The notes under the pieces were generated by a model. The model saw nothing but the letters and a program-made list of their open reading frames with translations. It made no database searches and was not told the DNA's origin. Made by a program: the position numbers and the translations under genes. DNA of 12,075 nt from Pseudomonadota bacterium (GTDB lineage Bacteria > Pseudomonadota > Alphaproteobacteria > UBA8366 > JADFVY01): contig JADFVY010000437.1 of the NCBI GenBank assembly GCA_015222795.1, forward strand, positions 1 through 12,075, in the 5' to 3' direction. Numbering within the stretch: position 1 is the stretch's first letter; every line of letters starts with the position of its first letter. This document shows, in pieces, positions 6,441 through 12,075 of the stretch.

Positions 6441-7283
6441 ATGGCGGTGGCCGAAAGCGTCGATAATTTCGAGATCAACGATTATCTCCGGCTGGAGATG
6501 ATGCCGCACTTTCTCTGCCCCGGCTGCGGCCACGGCATCGCCATGCGGGCGCTGCTCTGGGCGGTGCATGAGCTCGGCATCGACAAGGACAAACTCGCCA
6601 TCGTTTCGGGCATCGGCTGTTCCGGGCGCATGGGCGCCTATGTGGACGCCAACACCTTCCATGTGACCCATGGCCGCCCGCTGGCCTTCGCCACGGGCCT
6701 CGCCCTGGCGCGGCCTGACCTGGAGGTCGTGGTTATCACCGGCGACGGCGACGCGCTGGCAATCGGTGGCAACCATTTGATCCACGCCTGCCGGCGGAAT
6801 CTGCGCATGACCTGCCTGCTGCTGAACAACGAGGTCTATGGCATGACCGGCGGCCAGGTCTCGCCGACCACCAGCGAGAACCGCCTGACCACGACGACGC
6901 CGGGCGGCAATCTGGAGCCGGTCTTCGACGCCTGCAAACTGGCCGAGGCCGCCGGCGCGGGGCTGGTCGGGCGCGAAGTGACGCTGCAGACCCCGGCGCT
7001 GAAAAACATGATAAAAGAAGGGTTGGCCTATCCCGGCTTCGCCTTTCTTGAGGTGATTTCCGACTGTACCGAGATATACGGCCGCAAGAACGACCTGGGC
7101 AATTCGCCCGAGATGATCCTCAGCCAGAAGAAATCCATGCGGCCCGACTCATACGGCACAATTGTCGATGAACCCTTCCGGCCGAACAGCCTGCCCACCG
7201 GCGTGCTGGCCCGCAACGACCGGCCGGAATATGGCGAGACCTACCGCAACTTCGCGAAATCCCAGCAAGGCAGGGCGAAATGA
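6441..7283 (+). CDS. korB: 2-oxoacid:ferredoxin oxidoreductase beta subunit (KorB)
   Basis: KorB holds thiamine diphosphate and one [4Fe-4S] cluster and pairs with KorA to form the catalytic core. Its 280 residues match the family. CPGCGHG (26-32) supplies the first two cluster cysteines and GIGCSGR (58 onward) the third; a later Cys in SDCTEIYGRKN matches the conserved CPTxYGRRN-type segment. The TPP-binding motif is GDGDALAIGGNH (101-112), ending at NNEVYGMTGGQ (129-139). YVDANTFHVTHGRPLAFATG matches the family's segment before the TPP motif. The ATG at 6441 lies one base after the korA stop, with GAGGAG at 6425-6430 as a strong ribosome site inside the korA end. No missing catalytic residue was seen. 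Confidence 0.95.
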   Translation: MAVAESVDNFEINDYLRLEMMPHFLCPGCGHGIAMRALLWAVHELGIDKDKLAIVSGIGCSGRMGAYVDANTFHVTHGRPLAFATGLALARPDLEVVVITGDGDALAIGGNHLIHACRRNLRMTCLLLNNEVYGMTGGQVSPTTSENRLTTTTPGGNLEPVFDACKLAEAAGAGLVGREVTLQTPALKNMIKEGLAYPGFAFLEVISDCTEIYGRKNDLGNSPEMILSQKKSMRPDSYGTIVDEPFRPNSLPTGVLARNDRPEYGETYRNFAKSQQGRAK

Positions 7284-7828
7284 GCGGCTTCGAGATCCGG
7301 TTCAGCGGCGCCGGCGGTCAGGGGCTGCAGCTTTGCGCCAAACTGCTGTCGGCGGCGCTGGCCCGCGAGGGCAAAACGGTGGCCGCCTCCCAGGGCTACG
7401 AGCCAACCTCCCGTGGCGGACTCAGCCGCTCCGACATGGTGGTCAGCGACAAGGGCGCGGCCGAATATCCGCTGGTCACCGCGCTGGACTATCTGCTCGT
7501 GCTCGACCGGGCCGCCGCCGGTCTTTCCGAAGGGCTGGTCCGCAAGGACGGGCTGATCCTGGCCGACACAAGGCGCGTCGACAAAATACCCGGGGGCAAG
7601 TACGAAATCAGGCAAATGCCCTTCAGCGAAACCGCGATGCGGCTGGGCAACGAGCGCGTCGCAAACGTCATCGCGCTATCCGCCCTGATCGCCATCAGCG
7701 GCATCTGCACCCGCGAAACCCTGGAACAAACCATCCGAACCGGCACCCCGCCGAAATTTCTGGACCTCAACATAGAGGCCATGAACGAAGGCTACGCGAT
7801 GGCGGATGAAGAGGTGGCGGCGGCGTGA
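7280..7828 (+). CDS. korC: 2-oxoacid:ferredoxin oxidoreductase gamma subunit (KorC)
   Basis: KorC is the gamma subunit that completes the KorABC core. The 182-residue length is standard. The N-terminus FSGAGGQGLQLCAKLL carries the glycine-rich AGGQG turn at 11-15, and GYEPTSRGGLSRSDMVVS (from 39) is the family's second signature. The ATG at 7280 overlaps the korB stop as ATGA, with AAGGCAGGG just upstream, so translation is probably coupled. It is the last gene of the operon. It converges on the methyltransferase gene after only 25 bases, and I see no convincing hairpin-plus-T terminator there. IorB is a related fold, but the GYEPTSRGG motif and the position after korB identify this copy as KorC. 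Confidence 0.94.
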   Translation: MSGFEIRFSGAGGQGLQLCAKLLSAALAREGKTVAASQGYEPTSRGGLSRSDMVVSDKGAAEYPLVTALDYLLVLDRAAAGLSEGLVRKDGLILADTRRVDKIPGGKYEIRQMPFSETAMRLGNERVANVIALSALIAISGICTRETLEQTIRTGTPPKFLDLNIEAMNEGYAMADEEVAAA

Positions 7829-7853
7829 TGTAGAGGCCGGCGCCTACCAGTAA

Positions 7854-8495
7854 TCAGACTACCTCGAAGGCGAAAACCTGCGACAGCAGGACGTCCTCGC
7901 CAAGCGGCGTTGAGTTATAACGCGCCGACGCGCCTACCCGGCGCCATTTTCCGGCCTCCTCCAGCGCCCGCGCCTTGGTCTCGAAGGTTTCGCCCAGATA
8001 GCTGCGCGATATCGAGAATACGATGTGCCCGCCGGGCCGGGTGACGCGGATTATCTCGTCGAGGCCGTCGAGCGGCGCGTGGCCCTGGGTGAAAACACCG
8101 CTGGCCACGGTGGCGGCGAATGCCCCGTCGTCGTAATCCAACCTTTGCCCCAGCAGGCCGGGTCGCAATTCCCGGTAGATATCCTTGGCGGTGGCAAGGG
8201 CCAGCATGCCCTTCGACGCGTCGAACCCGTGCATGTTGGGATAACCCAGCGCGATCAGGATTTCACCCATGATGCCGGTGCCGGCGCCGGCGTCGAGCAC
8301 CGGATCGCCGCCGGCGGGCTGGTGGCGGGCCAGCATGGCGGCGACCATGGCCGGGTGGCTGTAGCCGGAGCCCCGCATATGTTCTTCATACTCCTCGGCC
8401 CAGCCATCATAGATTTCGGCGGTCCGTTCCGGACTGTCGGACGCATAGACCTTGTGAAGCTCCAGGGTTTTTTCGTCGGGTTTTGAATTTGTCAT
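7854..8495 (-). CDS. Class I SAM-dependent methyltransferase, METTL27/WBSCR27-like
   Basis: A 213-residue cytoplasmic Rossmann-fold methyltransferase that would transfer a methyl group from S-adenosylmethionine; the acceptor is unknown. The segment IYDGWAEEYEEHM (about 28-40) resembles the METTL27 (WBSCR27) group. Motif I is VLDAGAGTG (66-74), the acidic residue binding the ribose is in HGFDAS (D92), and the post-motif region LDEIIRVTRPGGHIVFSIS is typical. The ATG at 8495 is preceded by AAAGGGGAGA (complement of 8498-8507). An extended -10 (TGCTATCAT) lies 16 bases further upstream, supporting its own promoter. It is convergent with korC and divergent from the next gene, so no operon partner suggests its substrate. 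Confidence 0.85.
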   Translation of the reverse strand: MTNSKPDEKTLELHKVYASDSPERTAEIYDGWAEEYEEHMRGSGYSHPAMVAAMLARHQPAGGDPVLDAGAGTGIMGEILIALGYPNMHGFDASKGMLALATAKDIYRELRPGLLGQRLDYDDGAFAATVASGVFTQGHAPLDGLDEIIRVTRPGGHIVFSISRSYLGETFETKARALEEAGKWRRVGASARYNSTPLGEDVLLSQVFAFEVV

Positions 8496-8517
8496 GGTCT
8501 CCCCTTTTGTTTCGCTG

Positions 8518-8526
8518 ATGATAGCA
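8518..8526 (-). promoter_or_regulatory. Candidate extended -10 element for the methyltransferase gene
   Basis: On the minus strand the bases read TGCTATCAT, an extended -10 (TG-n-TATAAT) with one mismatch. Transcription would start near 8511, about 16 bases before the ATG at 8495, leaving just enough leader for the ribosome site AAAGGGGAGA. The hexamer 17 bases upstream is TTCCCC, which is weak, as is common for extended -10 promoters. Confidence 0.35.
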
Positions 8527-8598
8527 GGAGATTATGTCTTGGGGAACGGTGGAGCGGAATTCTGGCCTGCCATGGCGCCTTCCCCTATAACCGCCTCC

Positions 8599-9438
8599 AT
8601 GAATGCGCCCGCCTACAGCGAATCCGTCGGCATTGCCGGCTGCGGGGCCATGGGGCTTCCCATGGCGCGGAGCCTGTTGGCGGCGGGGATCGACGTGTGC
8701 GGCTTCGATGTGCGCCCGGCCGGCGAGTTCGGCGATTTCGCTGGGCGCATGGTCTCCGACCCGGCGGAATTCGCGGCGCGCTGCCCGACGGTGATTTCCG
8801 TGGTGCGCGACATCCGCCAGACGCTGGATTTGTGCTTCGATCAGCAGGCGCTGTTCGCGGGCGCGGCGCGGCCCCGGCGGCTGGTCATCTCCTCTACCCT
8901 CTCGCCGCGCTTCCTGGGCAAGTTGGCGGCGCGGCTGCCGCAAGGGACCGAACTGGTCGACGCCCCCATGTCCGGCGCGCCGGTCGCCGCCAGGGAGTCG
9001 CGCCTGACTTTCATGGTCGGTGGCGATGAGGCGGTGGTGGGTGAATTACGGCCGCTCTTCGAAGCCATGGGCGAGGCCATACATTATCTGGGTGGCCTCG
9101 GCGCCGGCATGACGGTCAAGGTCGTCAACAACTTTGTCGCTGCCAGCAGCGTCATCGCGGTGCGCCACGCCATCGCCGCCGCGCAAGCGCTGGGCGTCGC
9201 GCCGGAGGTGCTGACAAAGGTCATGGCGCAAAGCTCGGGTGGAACATGGTACGGCGATAATCTGGCCGCCATCGACTGGGCCGATGAAGGCTACGACCCG
9301 GAAAACACCATCGGCATCCTGGAAAAGGACGTGAACTCCTTCATGGACGCGCTGGCCGGTTTGCCGGATTTCGAGGGCGGGGAGCAGGCGGAAATGGTGA
9401 TTGGAAATTTGAGAAGACTACCACCCGTCGACCGCTAG
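8599..9438 (+). CDS. 3-hydroxyisobutyrate dehydrogenase-family NAD(P)-dependent oxidoreductase
   Basis: A beta-hydroxyacid dehydrogenase-family enzyme (6-phosphogluconate dehydrogenase NAD-binding fold), 279 residues from the ATG at 8599. Such enzymes oxidise 3-hydroxyacids such as 3-hydroxyisobutyrate from valine, or reduce the corresponding semialdehydes. The cofactor motif is GCGAMG (14-19), followed by GFDVRP. The substrate motif is DAPMSGAP (121-128), the catalytic lysine is K174 in GMTVKVVNN with N178, and K243 in EKDV matches the conserved KD pair. The chain after KDV is about 30 residues, slightly short for the family. The frame stays open upstream to 8494 (ATGs at 8494 and 8572), but those residues precede the Rossmann strand without matching the family. 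No Shine-Dalgarno precedes 8599; a TATAAC box 7 bases before it suggests a leaderless message. The exact substrate cannot be assigned. Confidence 0.85.
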   Translation: MNAPAYSESVGIAGCGAMGLPMARSLLAAGIDVCGFDVRPAGEFGDFAGRMVSDPAEFAARCPTVISVVRDIRQTLDLCFDQQALFAGAARPRRLVISSTLSPRFLGKLAARLPQGTELVDAPMSGAPVAARESRLTFMVGGDEAVVGELRPLFEAMGEAIHYLGGLGAGMTVKVVNNFVAASSVIAVRHAIAAAQALGVAPEVLTKVMAQSSGGTWYGDNLAAIDWADEGYDPENTIGILEKDVNSFMDALAGLPDFEGGEQAEMVIGNLRRLPPVDR

Positions 9439-9463
9439 GCCGCTATAATCAGGCGCCGAGCGA

Positions 9464-9504
9464 CCTCGTCCTTCGAGACGCCCTTCGGGCTCCTCAGGAT
9501 GAGG
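9464..9504 (+). repeat. REP-like palindrome, copy 1
   Basis: A 41-base imperfect palindrome from CCTCGTCC to GGATGAGG with an inner GCCC-TTC-GGGC hairpin. It is of a kind common between genes in alphaproteobacterial chromosomes. It begins 25 bases after the stop of the 3-hydroxyisobutyrate-dehydrogenase-family gene and could fold as a stem-loop in the 3' end of that message. Confidence 0.85.
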
Positions 9505-9519
9505 CCTCAACATTTATGC

Positions 9520-9560
9520 CCTCGTCCTTTGAGACGCCCTTCGGGCTCCGCAGGATGAAG
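9520..9560 (+). repeat. REP-like palindrome, copy 2 (tandem)
   Basis: The same 41-base unit in the same direction as copy 1, offset by 56 bases and differing at three positions. The 15-base spacers after the two copies (9505-9519 and 9561-9575) also match at 13 positions (CCTCAACATTTATGC against CTTCAACATTTATAC). The duplicated unit is therefore 56 bases long, not only the palindrome. Confidence 0.85.
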
Positions 9561-9575
9561 CTTCAACATTTATAC

Positions 9576-9618
9576 CCTCATCCTGAGGAGCCCCAACGGG
9601 GCGTCTCGAAGGACGAGG
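9576..9618 (-). repeat. REP-like palindrome, copy 3 (inverted)
   Basis: The same element in the opposite direction, 43 bases, CCTCATCC to GGACGAGG, with inner hairpin GCCCC-AAC-GGGGC, one pair longer than in copies 1 and 2. Together with copy 2 it forms a large inverted repeat (9520-9618) around a 15-base spacer. It ends 26 bases before the stop of the threonine aldolase gene. With copies 1 and 2 it fills the convergent gap 9439-9644 and may end or stabilise transcripts from both sides. Confidence 0.85.
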
Positions 9619-9644
9619 TCGCACCGCTGTTTAATGCAGCCCCC

Positions 9645-10709
9645 TCACCCCTTATAAAACGCCCCGAACGCCCCGAACGCCTCGATCGTGCGGTCCACGT
9701 CCTCAGCCGTGATATCCAGGTGGGTTACCATCCGCGTTTTCGGGCGTTGGGCGGCGATGATTATCCCGCGGGCGGCCAGGTGGGCGCGCAGCGGCTCCAG
9801 GTCCTCTTCGGCGGGTGCGATGAAGACCATGTTGGTTTCGGGCGCATCGACATCCAGGCCCTTGCATGCGGCCAGCCCCTTGGCCAGACGTTTGGCGTTG
9901 GCGTGGTCCTCGGCCAGGCGGTCGATATGGTGGTCCAGCGCATAAAGGCAGGCGGCCGCCAGTATTCCGGCCTGGCGCATGCCGCCGCCCAGCATCTTGC
10001 GGCCGCGTCGCGCCCGGGCGATAAAGTCCGCGGGGCCCGAGAGCACGGAGCCCACCGGCGCGCCCAGCCCCTTGGACAGGCAGAGCGAGACAGAATCCGC
10101 GTGAGATGCCACGGCCGCCGGCGGCAGACCCAGCGCCACCGCTGCGTTCATCAACCGCGCGCCGTCCAGATGGACCGATAAACCGTGCCGCCGCGCCACG
10201 GCCGCGATGGCTTCCTGGTTCTCGATCGTCTGCACATGGCCCGACACGGTATTCTCCAGGCAGACCAGCCGCGTGATGGGGTAATGAAAATCGTCCGGCT
10301 TGATCCGGGATTCCACCTGCTCGGCGGTAATCGCGCCGCGTCCGTCGATCGCCAGCGGATGCACGGCAATGCCGCCCAAAACCGACGCGCCGCCGCCTTC
10401 CTCGGCATAGGAATGATAGGTCTCGCCGGCGATATATTCCTCGCCGCGCTGGCAATGGGCCAGCAGGGCCAGAAGATTGCTCTGGGTGCCGCTGGCCACG
10501 AACAGCCCGGCCTCCTTGCCCAGCAGCGCCGCGACCTTTTCCTCCAGCGCGGTGACGGTCGCGTCCTCGCCATAGACGTCGTCGCCAACCTCCGCCTCGG
10601 CCATGGCGCGGCGCATGGCCTCGCCCGGCCGGGTCACGGTATCGCTGCGCAGATCGACGATGCGGTTGGACGCCGACATCCCGGCATTGGTCATTCCGGC
10701 ATAGGACAT
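9645..10709 (-). CDS. ltaE: Low-specificity L-threonine aldolase
   Basis: A PLP-dependent fold-type I lyase that cleaves L-threonine or L-allo-threonine to glycine and acetaldehyde in the cytoplasm. It is 354 residues from the ATG at 10709, near the usual 335-350. Visible motifs, numbered from that start: VDLRSDTVTRP (about 18-28), VGDDVYGEDATV, ASGTQSNLLAL, HLDGAR (180-185, whose Asp contacts PLP) and the Schiff-base lysine K213 in CLSKGLGAPVGS. The frame is open to an ATG at 10757, but that one has no ribosome site. The ATG at 10709 has AAGGGA 12 bases upstream, and ATGs at 10694 and 10679 are alternatives, the last (MSASNRIVDLRSDT) being closest to the family start. The C-terminus FGAFGAF comes from a 9-base tandem repeat (GCCCCGAAC, 9661-9678). 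Convergent with the upstream dehydrogenase gene and divergent from the NUDIX gene. Confidence 0.92.
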   Translation of the reverse strand: MSYAGMTNAGMSASNRIVDLRSDTVTRPGEAMRRAMAEAEVGDDVYGEDATVTALEEKVAALLGKEAGLFVASGTQSNLLALLAHCQRGEEYIAGETYHSYAEEGGGASVLGGIAVHPLAIDGRGAITAEQVESRIKPDDFHYPITRLVCLENTVSGHVQTIENQEAIAAVARRHGLSVHLDGARLMNAAVALGLPPAAVASHADSVSLCLSKGLGAPVGSVLSGPADFIARARRGRKMLGGGMRQAGILAAACLYALDHHIDRLAEDHANAKRLAKGLAACKGLDVDAPETNMVFIAPAEEDLEPLRAHLAARGIIIAAQRPKTRMVTHLDITAEDVDRTIEAFGAFGAFYKG

Positions 10710-10800
10710 GGCTGAGCTGTTTCCCTTGTGACTGATTCCCTGCGTTCCATTGAACATCAGGCGCGGCCGCGCGGAAAGTTATTTATAGCGAAAGCGGTGC

Positions 10801-10829
10801 TTGACCCGCGCGGCCGGGACGGGTCCATT
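10801..10829 (+). promoter_or_regulatory. Candidate promoter for the NUDIX gene
   Basis: TTGACC (10801-10806), five of six matches to the -35 consensus and preceded by C as in alphaproteobacterial promoters, is followed after 17 bases by TCCATT (10824-10829), three of six matches to -10. Transcription would begin near 10836, about 22 bases before the ATG at 10858. For the opposite gene, a TATAAA box on the minus strand (complement of 10782-10787) is the only -10-like element, without a clear -35. The 148-base gap 10710-10857 holds nothing else I can name. Confidence 0.33.
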
Positions 10830-10857
10830 AACACGAACGGCATCATATCGGAAAACC

Positions 10858-11487
10858 ATGATCGATCTTTTCTTCAGTACCGATCTGCGCGCGTGCATCG
10901 AGGCGAATCTTTCCGCCTTCAAACGCCACGCCATAGCCGACGAATCCCTGCGCCACGCGGCGGTCGCCATCGTGATTGTCGAGGGTAATGACGGCCAGGC
11001 GGTGTTTCTGTTGACCACGCGCCCCGCCGGCCTGCGCCGCCACGGCGGGCAGTACGCCTTGCCGGGCGGGCGGCTGGACGAGGGCGAGACGGCGCCCGCG
11101 GCCGCGCTGCGTGAACTGGAGGAAGAGCTTGGCCTGACCCTGGGCCAGGACCGGATCATCGGAACCCTCGACGATTACCCGACCCGCTCCGGTTTTCGCA
11201 TAACCCCGATCGTGGTCTGGGGCGGGGACGCCGGCGCGATCCATCCCGACGCGGAGGAAGTCGATCAGGTTTATCACATTCCGCTCGCCGATCTGATGAG
11301 CCCCGACATCCCCCATCTCGAGCCCGGACCGGACGACCACCCAATTCTTTCTGCCCCGCTGGCGACCCTTGGCCATCAGGTCTTCGCGCCGACCGCCGCC
11401 ATGCTATACCAGTTCCGTGAAGTCGCCCTGCTGGGTCACGATACCCGCGTCGCCCATTACGACCAGCCTGCCTTTGCCTGGAAGTAG
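10858..11487 (+). CDS. NUDIX hydrolase, probable CoA pyrophosphatase type
   Basis: A 209-residue NUDIX-fold hydrolase. The full 23-residue NUDIX box lies at 71-93: G71, E77, then R85-E-L-x-E89-E90-x-G92-L93, with every metal-binding glutamate present. Just before it, residues 51-71 follow the signature of CoA pyrophosphatases, LLTxR(S/A)x3Rx3Gx3FPGG, with two changes: Pro at 56 for Ser/Ala and Leu at 68 for Phe. The likely reaction is cleavage of CoA or acyl-CoA to 3',5'-ADP and a phosphopantetheine derivative, but the two changes leave a general nucleoside-diphosphate-derivative hydrolase possible. The ATG at 10858 was chosen over the TTG at 10801, which lies in the candidate promoter; only a weak GGAAAA ribosome site precedes it. 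It stands alone on its strand, 113 bases before the sarcosine oxidase gene. Confidence 0.88.
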   Translation: MIDLFFSTDLRACIEANLSAFKRHAIADESLRHAAVAIVIVEGNDGQAVFLLTTRPAGLRRHGGQYALPGGRLDEGETAPAAALRELEEELGLTLGQDRIIGTLDDYPTRSGFRITPIVVWGGDAGAIHPDAEEVDQVYHIPLADLMSPDIPHLEPGPDDHPILSAPLATLGHQVFAPTAAMLYQFREVALLGHDTRVAHYDQPAFAWK

Positions 11488-11600
11488 GCTTGGCGGTATC
11501 CGGCGTATTTATGGCGGTGGCGGACAAATGGGAATCGGCATGCGCGCATAGTCGTGAACCCCGGCTCTAATTTGCCGTTTGTTGAAACAGGGAGGTCCCC

Positions 11601-12075
11601 ATGACGCGCTATTCCGCGTGGAGTGTGATCAAGAACGGATTGACTGGCCAGAAGGGCTGGGACCGCGCCTGGCGCGACCCGGAGCCCAAGGAAAGCTATG
11701 ACGTAATCATCGTGGGCGCCGGTGGGCACGGCCTGGCGACCGCGTACTATCTGGCCAGGGAACACGGCATCCGCAATGTAGCGCTGCTTGAGAAAGGCTA
11801 TCTCGGCGGCGGCAATGTGGGGCGCAACACCACCATCGTGCGTTCCAACTACATGCTGCCGGGCAACACCGAATTCTACGAATTCTCGGTCAAGCTCTGG
11901 GAGCAGCTTTCCCACGAACTGAACTACAATATCATGTTCAGCCAACGCGGCCAGATCGTGCTGTTCCATTCGCCGGCGGCCCGCGACGCGATGGCCAAGC
12001 GCGCCAACACCATGCGCATGAACGGCATCGACGCCGAGATGCTGACCCGCGACCAGGTGCGCGAGCGCGTGCCGC
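11601..12075 (+). CDS. soxB: Sarcosine oxidase beta subunit, N-terminal part (cut by window edge)
   Basis: The beginning of an FAD-dependent oxidoreductase of the DAO/sarcosine oxidase beta family; 158 codons are visible and the frame is still open at the right edge. Heterotetrameric sarcosine oxidase converts sarcosine to glycine while passing the methyl carbon to tetrahydrofolate, or releasing it as formaldehyde. The N-terminus MTRYSAWSVIKNGLTG with GWDRAWRDPEPK is characteristic of SoxB. The dinucleotide-binding motif GAGGHG lies at 39-44, after YDVIIV. GGGNVGRNTTIVRSNY (about 74-89) is the conserved segment contacting FAD, and SQRGQIVLFHS follows. The ATG at 11601 is preceded by GGAGGT (11591-11596), a strong ribosome site. 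Full SoxB is about 405-420 residues, so the histidine carrying covalent FMN is probably beyond the window. soxD, soxA and soxG would be expected downstream. A TCTAAT box at 11566-11571 could be its -10. Confidence 0.92.
   Translation, partial: MTRYSAWSVIKNGLTGQKGWDRAWRDPEPKESYDVIIVGAGGHGLATAYYLAREHGIRNVALLEKGYLGGGNVGRNTTIVRSNYMLPGNTEFYEFSVKLWEQLSHELNYNIMFSQRGQIVLFHSPAARDAMAKRANTMRMNGIDAEMLTRDQVRERVP

Noticed and set aside
7834..7851. A possible terminator stem between korC and the methyltransferase gene (GTAG...CTAC)
   Set aside because: Only four outer pairs form before mismatches, and no T-run follows on either strand.
8534..8590. An 18-codon frame (MSWGTVERNSG...) with AGGAG just before it, a possible leader peptide upstream of the dehydrogenase gene
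   Set aside because: The AGGAG to ATG spacing is only 3 bases, the peptide has no run of a single amino acid, and no attenuator hairpin follows.
9516..10181. A 221-codon plus-strand frame starting inside the repeat cluster
   Set aside because: It reads REP-like repeats and then the antisense of threonine aldolase; there is no domain and no ribosome site.
10761..10772. Perfect 12-base palindrome GCGCGGCCGCGC between threonine aldolase and the NUDIX gene
   Set aside because: Short GC-only palindromes are expected by chance in this composition, and there is no second matching site to suggest an operator.

Overview
The window is GC-rich, gene-dense bacterial chromosome. The gene families, the GTG starts, the Liv transporter and the CCTCATCC/GGACGAGG intergenic palindromes all point to an alphaproteobacterium, most likely Rhodospirillales- or Rhizobiales-like. 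That placement is inferred from family resemblance, not computed. I see no tRNA, rRNA, CRISPR array, IS element, prophage or pseudogene, and no gene-free gap over 300 bases.

Layout. Positions 1-2343 (minus strand) hold the front of a branched-chain-amino-acid-type (Liv/HAAT) ABC uptake operon: a secreted substrate-binding protein, then an intrinsic-terminator-like hairpin, then livH, then livM overlapping livH by ATGA and running off the left edge. Positions 2344-2548 are a divergent control region with a TATGGT-N6-ACCATA dyad. Positions 2549-7828 (plus strand) are a five-gene operon, iorA-iorB-korA-korB-korC, with gaps of 7 bases or less or with overlaps. It encodes two CoA-dependent 2-oxoacid:ferredoxin oxidoreductases: the archaeal-style two-subunit indolepyruvate (aryl-pyruvate) type, and the 2-oxoglutarate/2-oxoacid Kor type. 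Positions 7854-8495 (minus) encode a METTL27-like methyltransferase. Positions 8599-9438 (plus) encode a 3-hydroxyisobutyrate-dehydrogenase-family enzyme. Positions 9464-9618 carry three copies of a REP-like palindrome. Positions 9645-10709 (minus) encode a low-specificity threonine aldolase. Positions 10858-11487 (plus) encode a NUDIX hydrolase with a near-complete CoA-pyrophosphatase signature. Position 11601 to the right edge is the start of sarcosine oxidase beta subunit.

How the genes may work together. The Liv system would import an amino acid or related carboxylate. After transamination elsewhere, IorAB and KorABC would oxidatively decarboxylate 2-oxoacids to acyl-CoAs and deliver electrons to ferredoxin. 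The substrate is not readable from the sequence.

The most interesting point is that the small ferredoxin subunit KorD, normally a separate gene just before korA, is here the C-terminal domain of IorB. This physically joins the two enzyme systems. Just before this domain the coding sequence contains a full AAGGAGG Shine-Dalgarno-like stretch, and 8 bases later an in-frame ATT where a free KorD would be expected to start. That looks like the trace of a korD gene absorbed into iorB, or possibly a live internal start.
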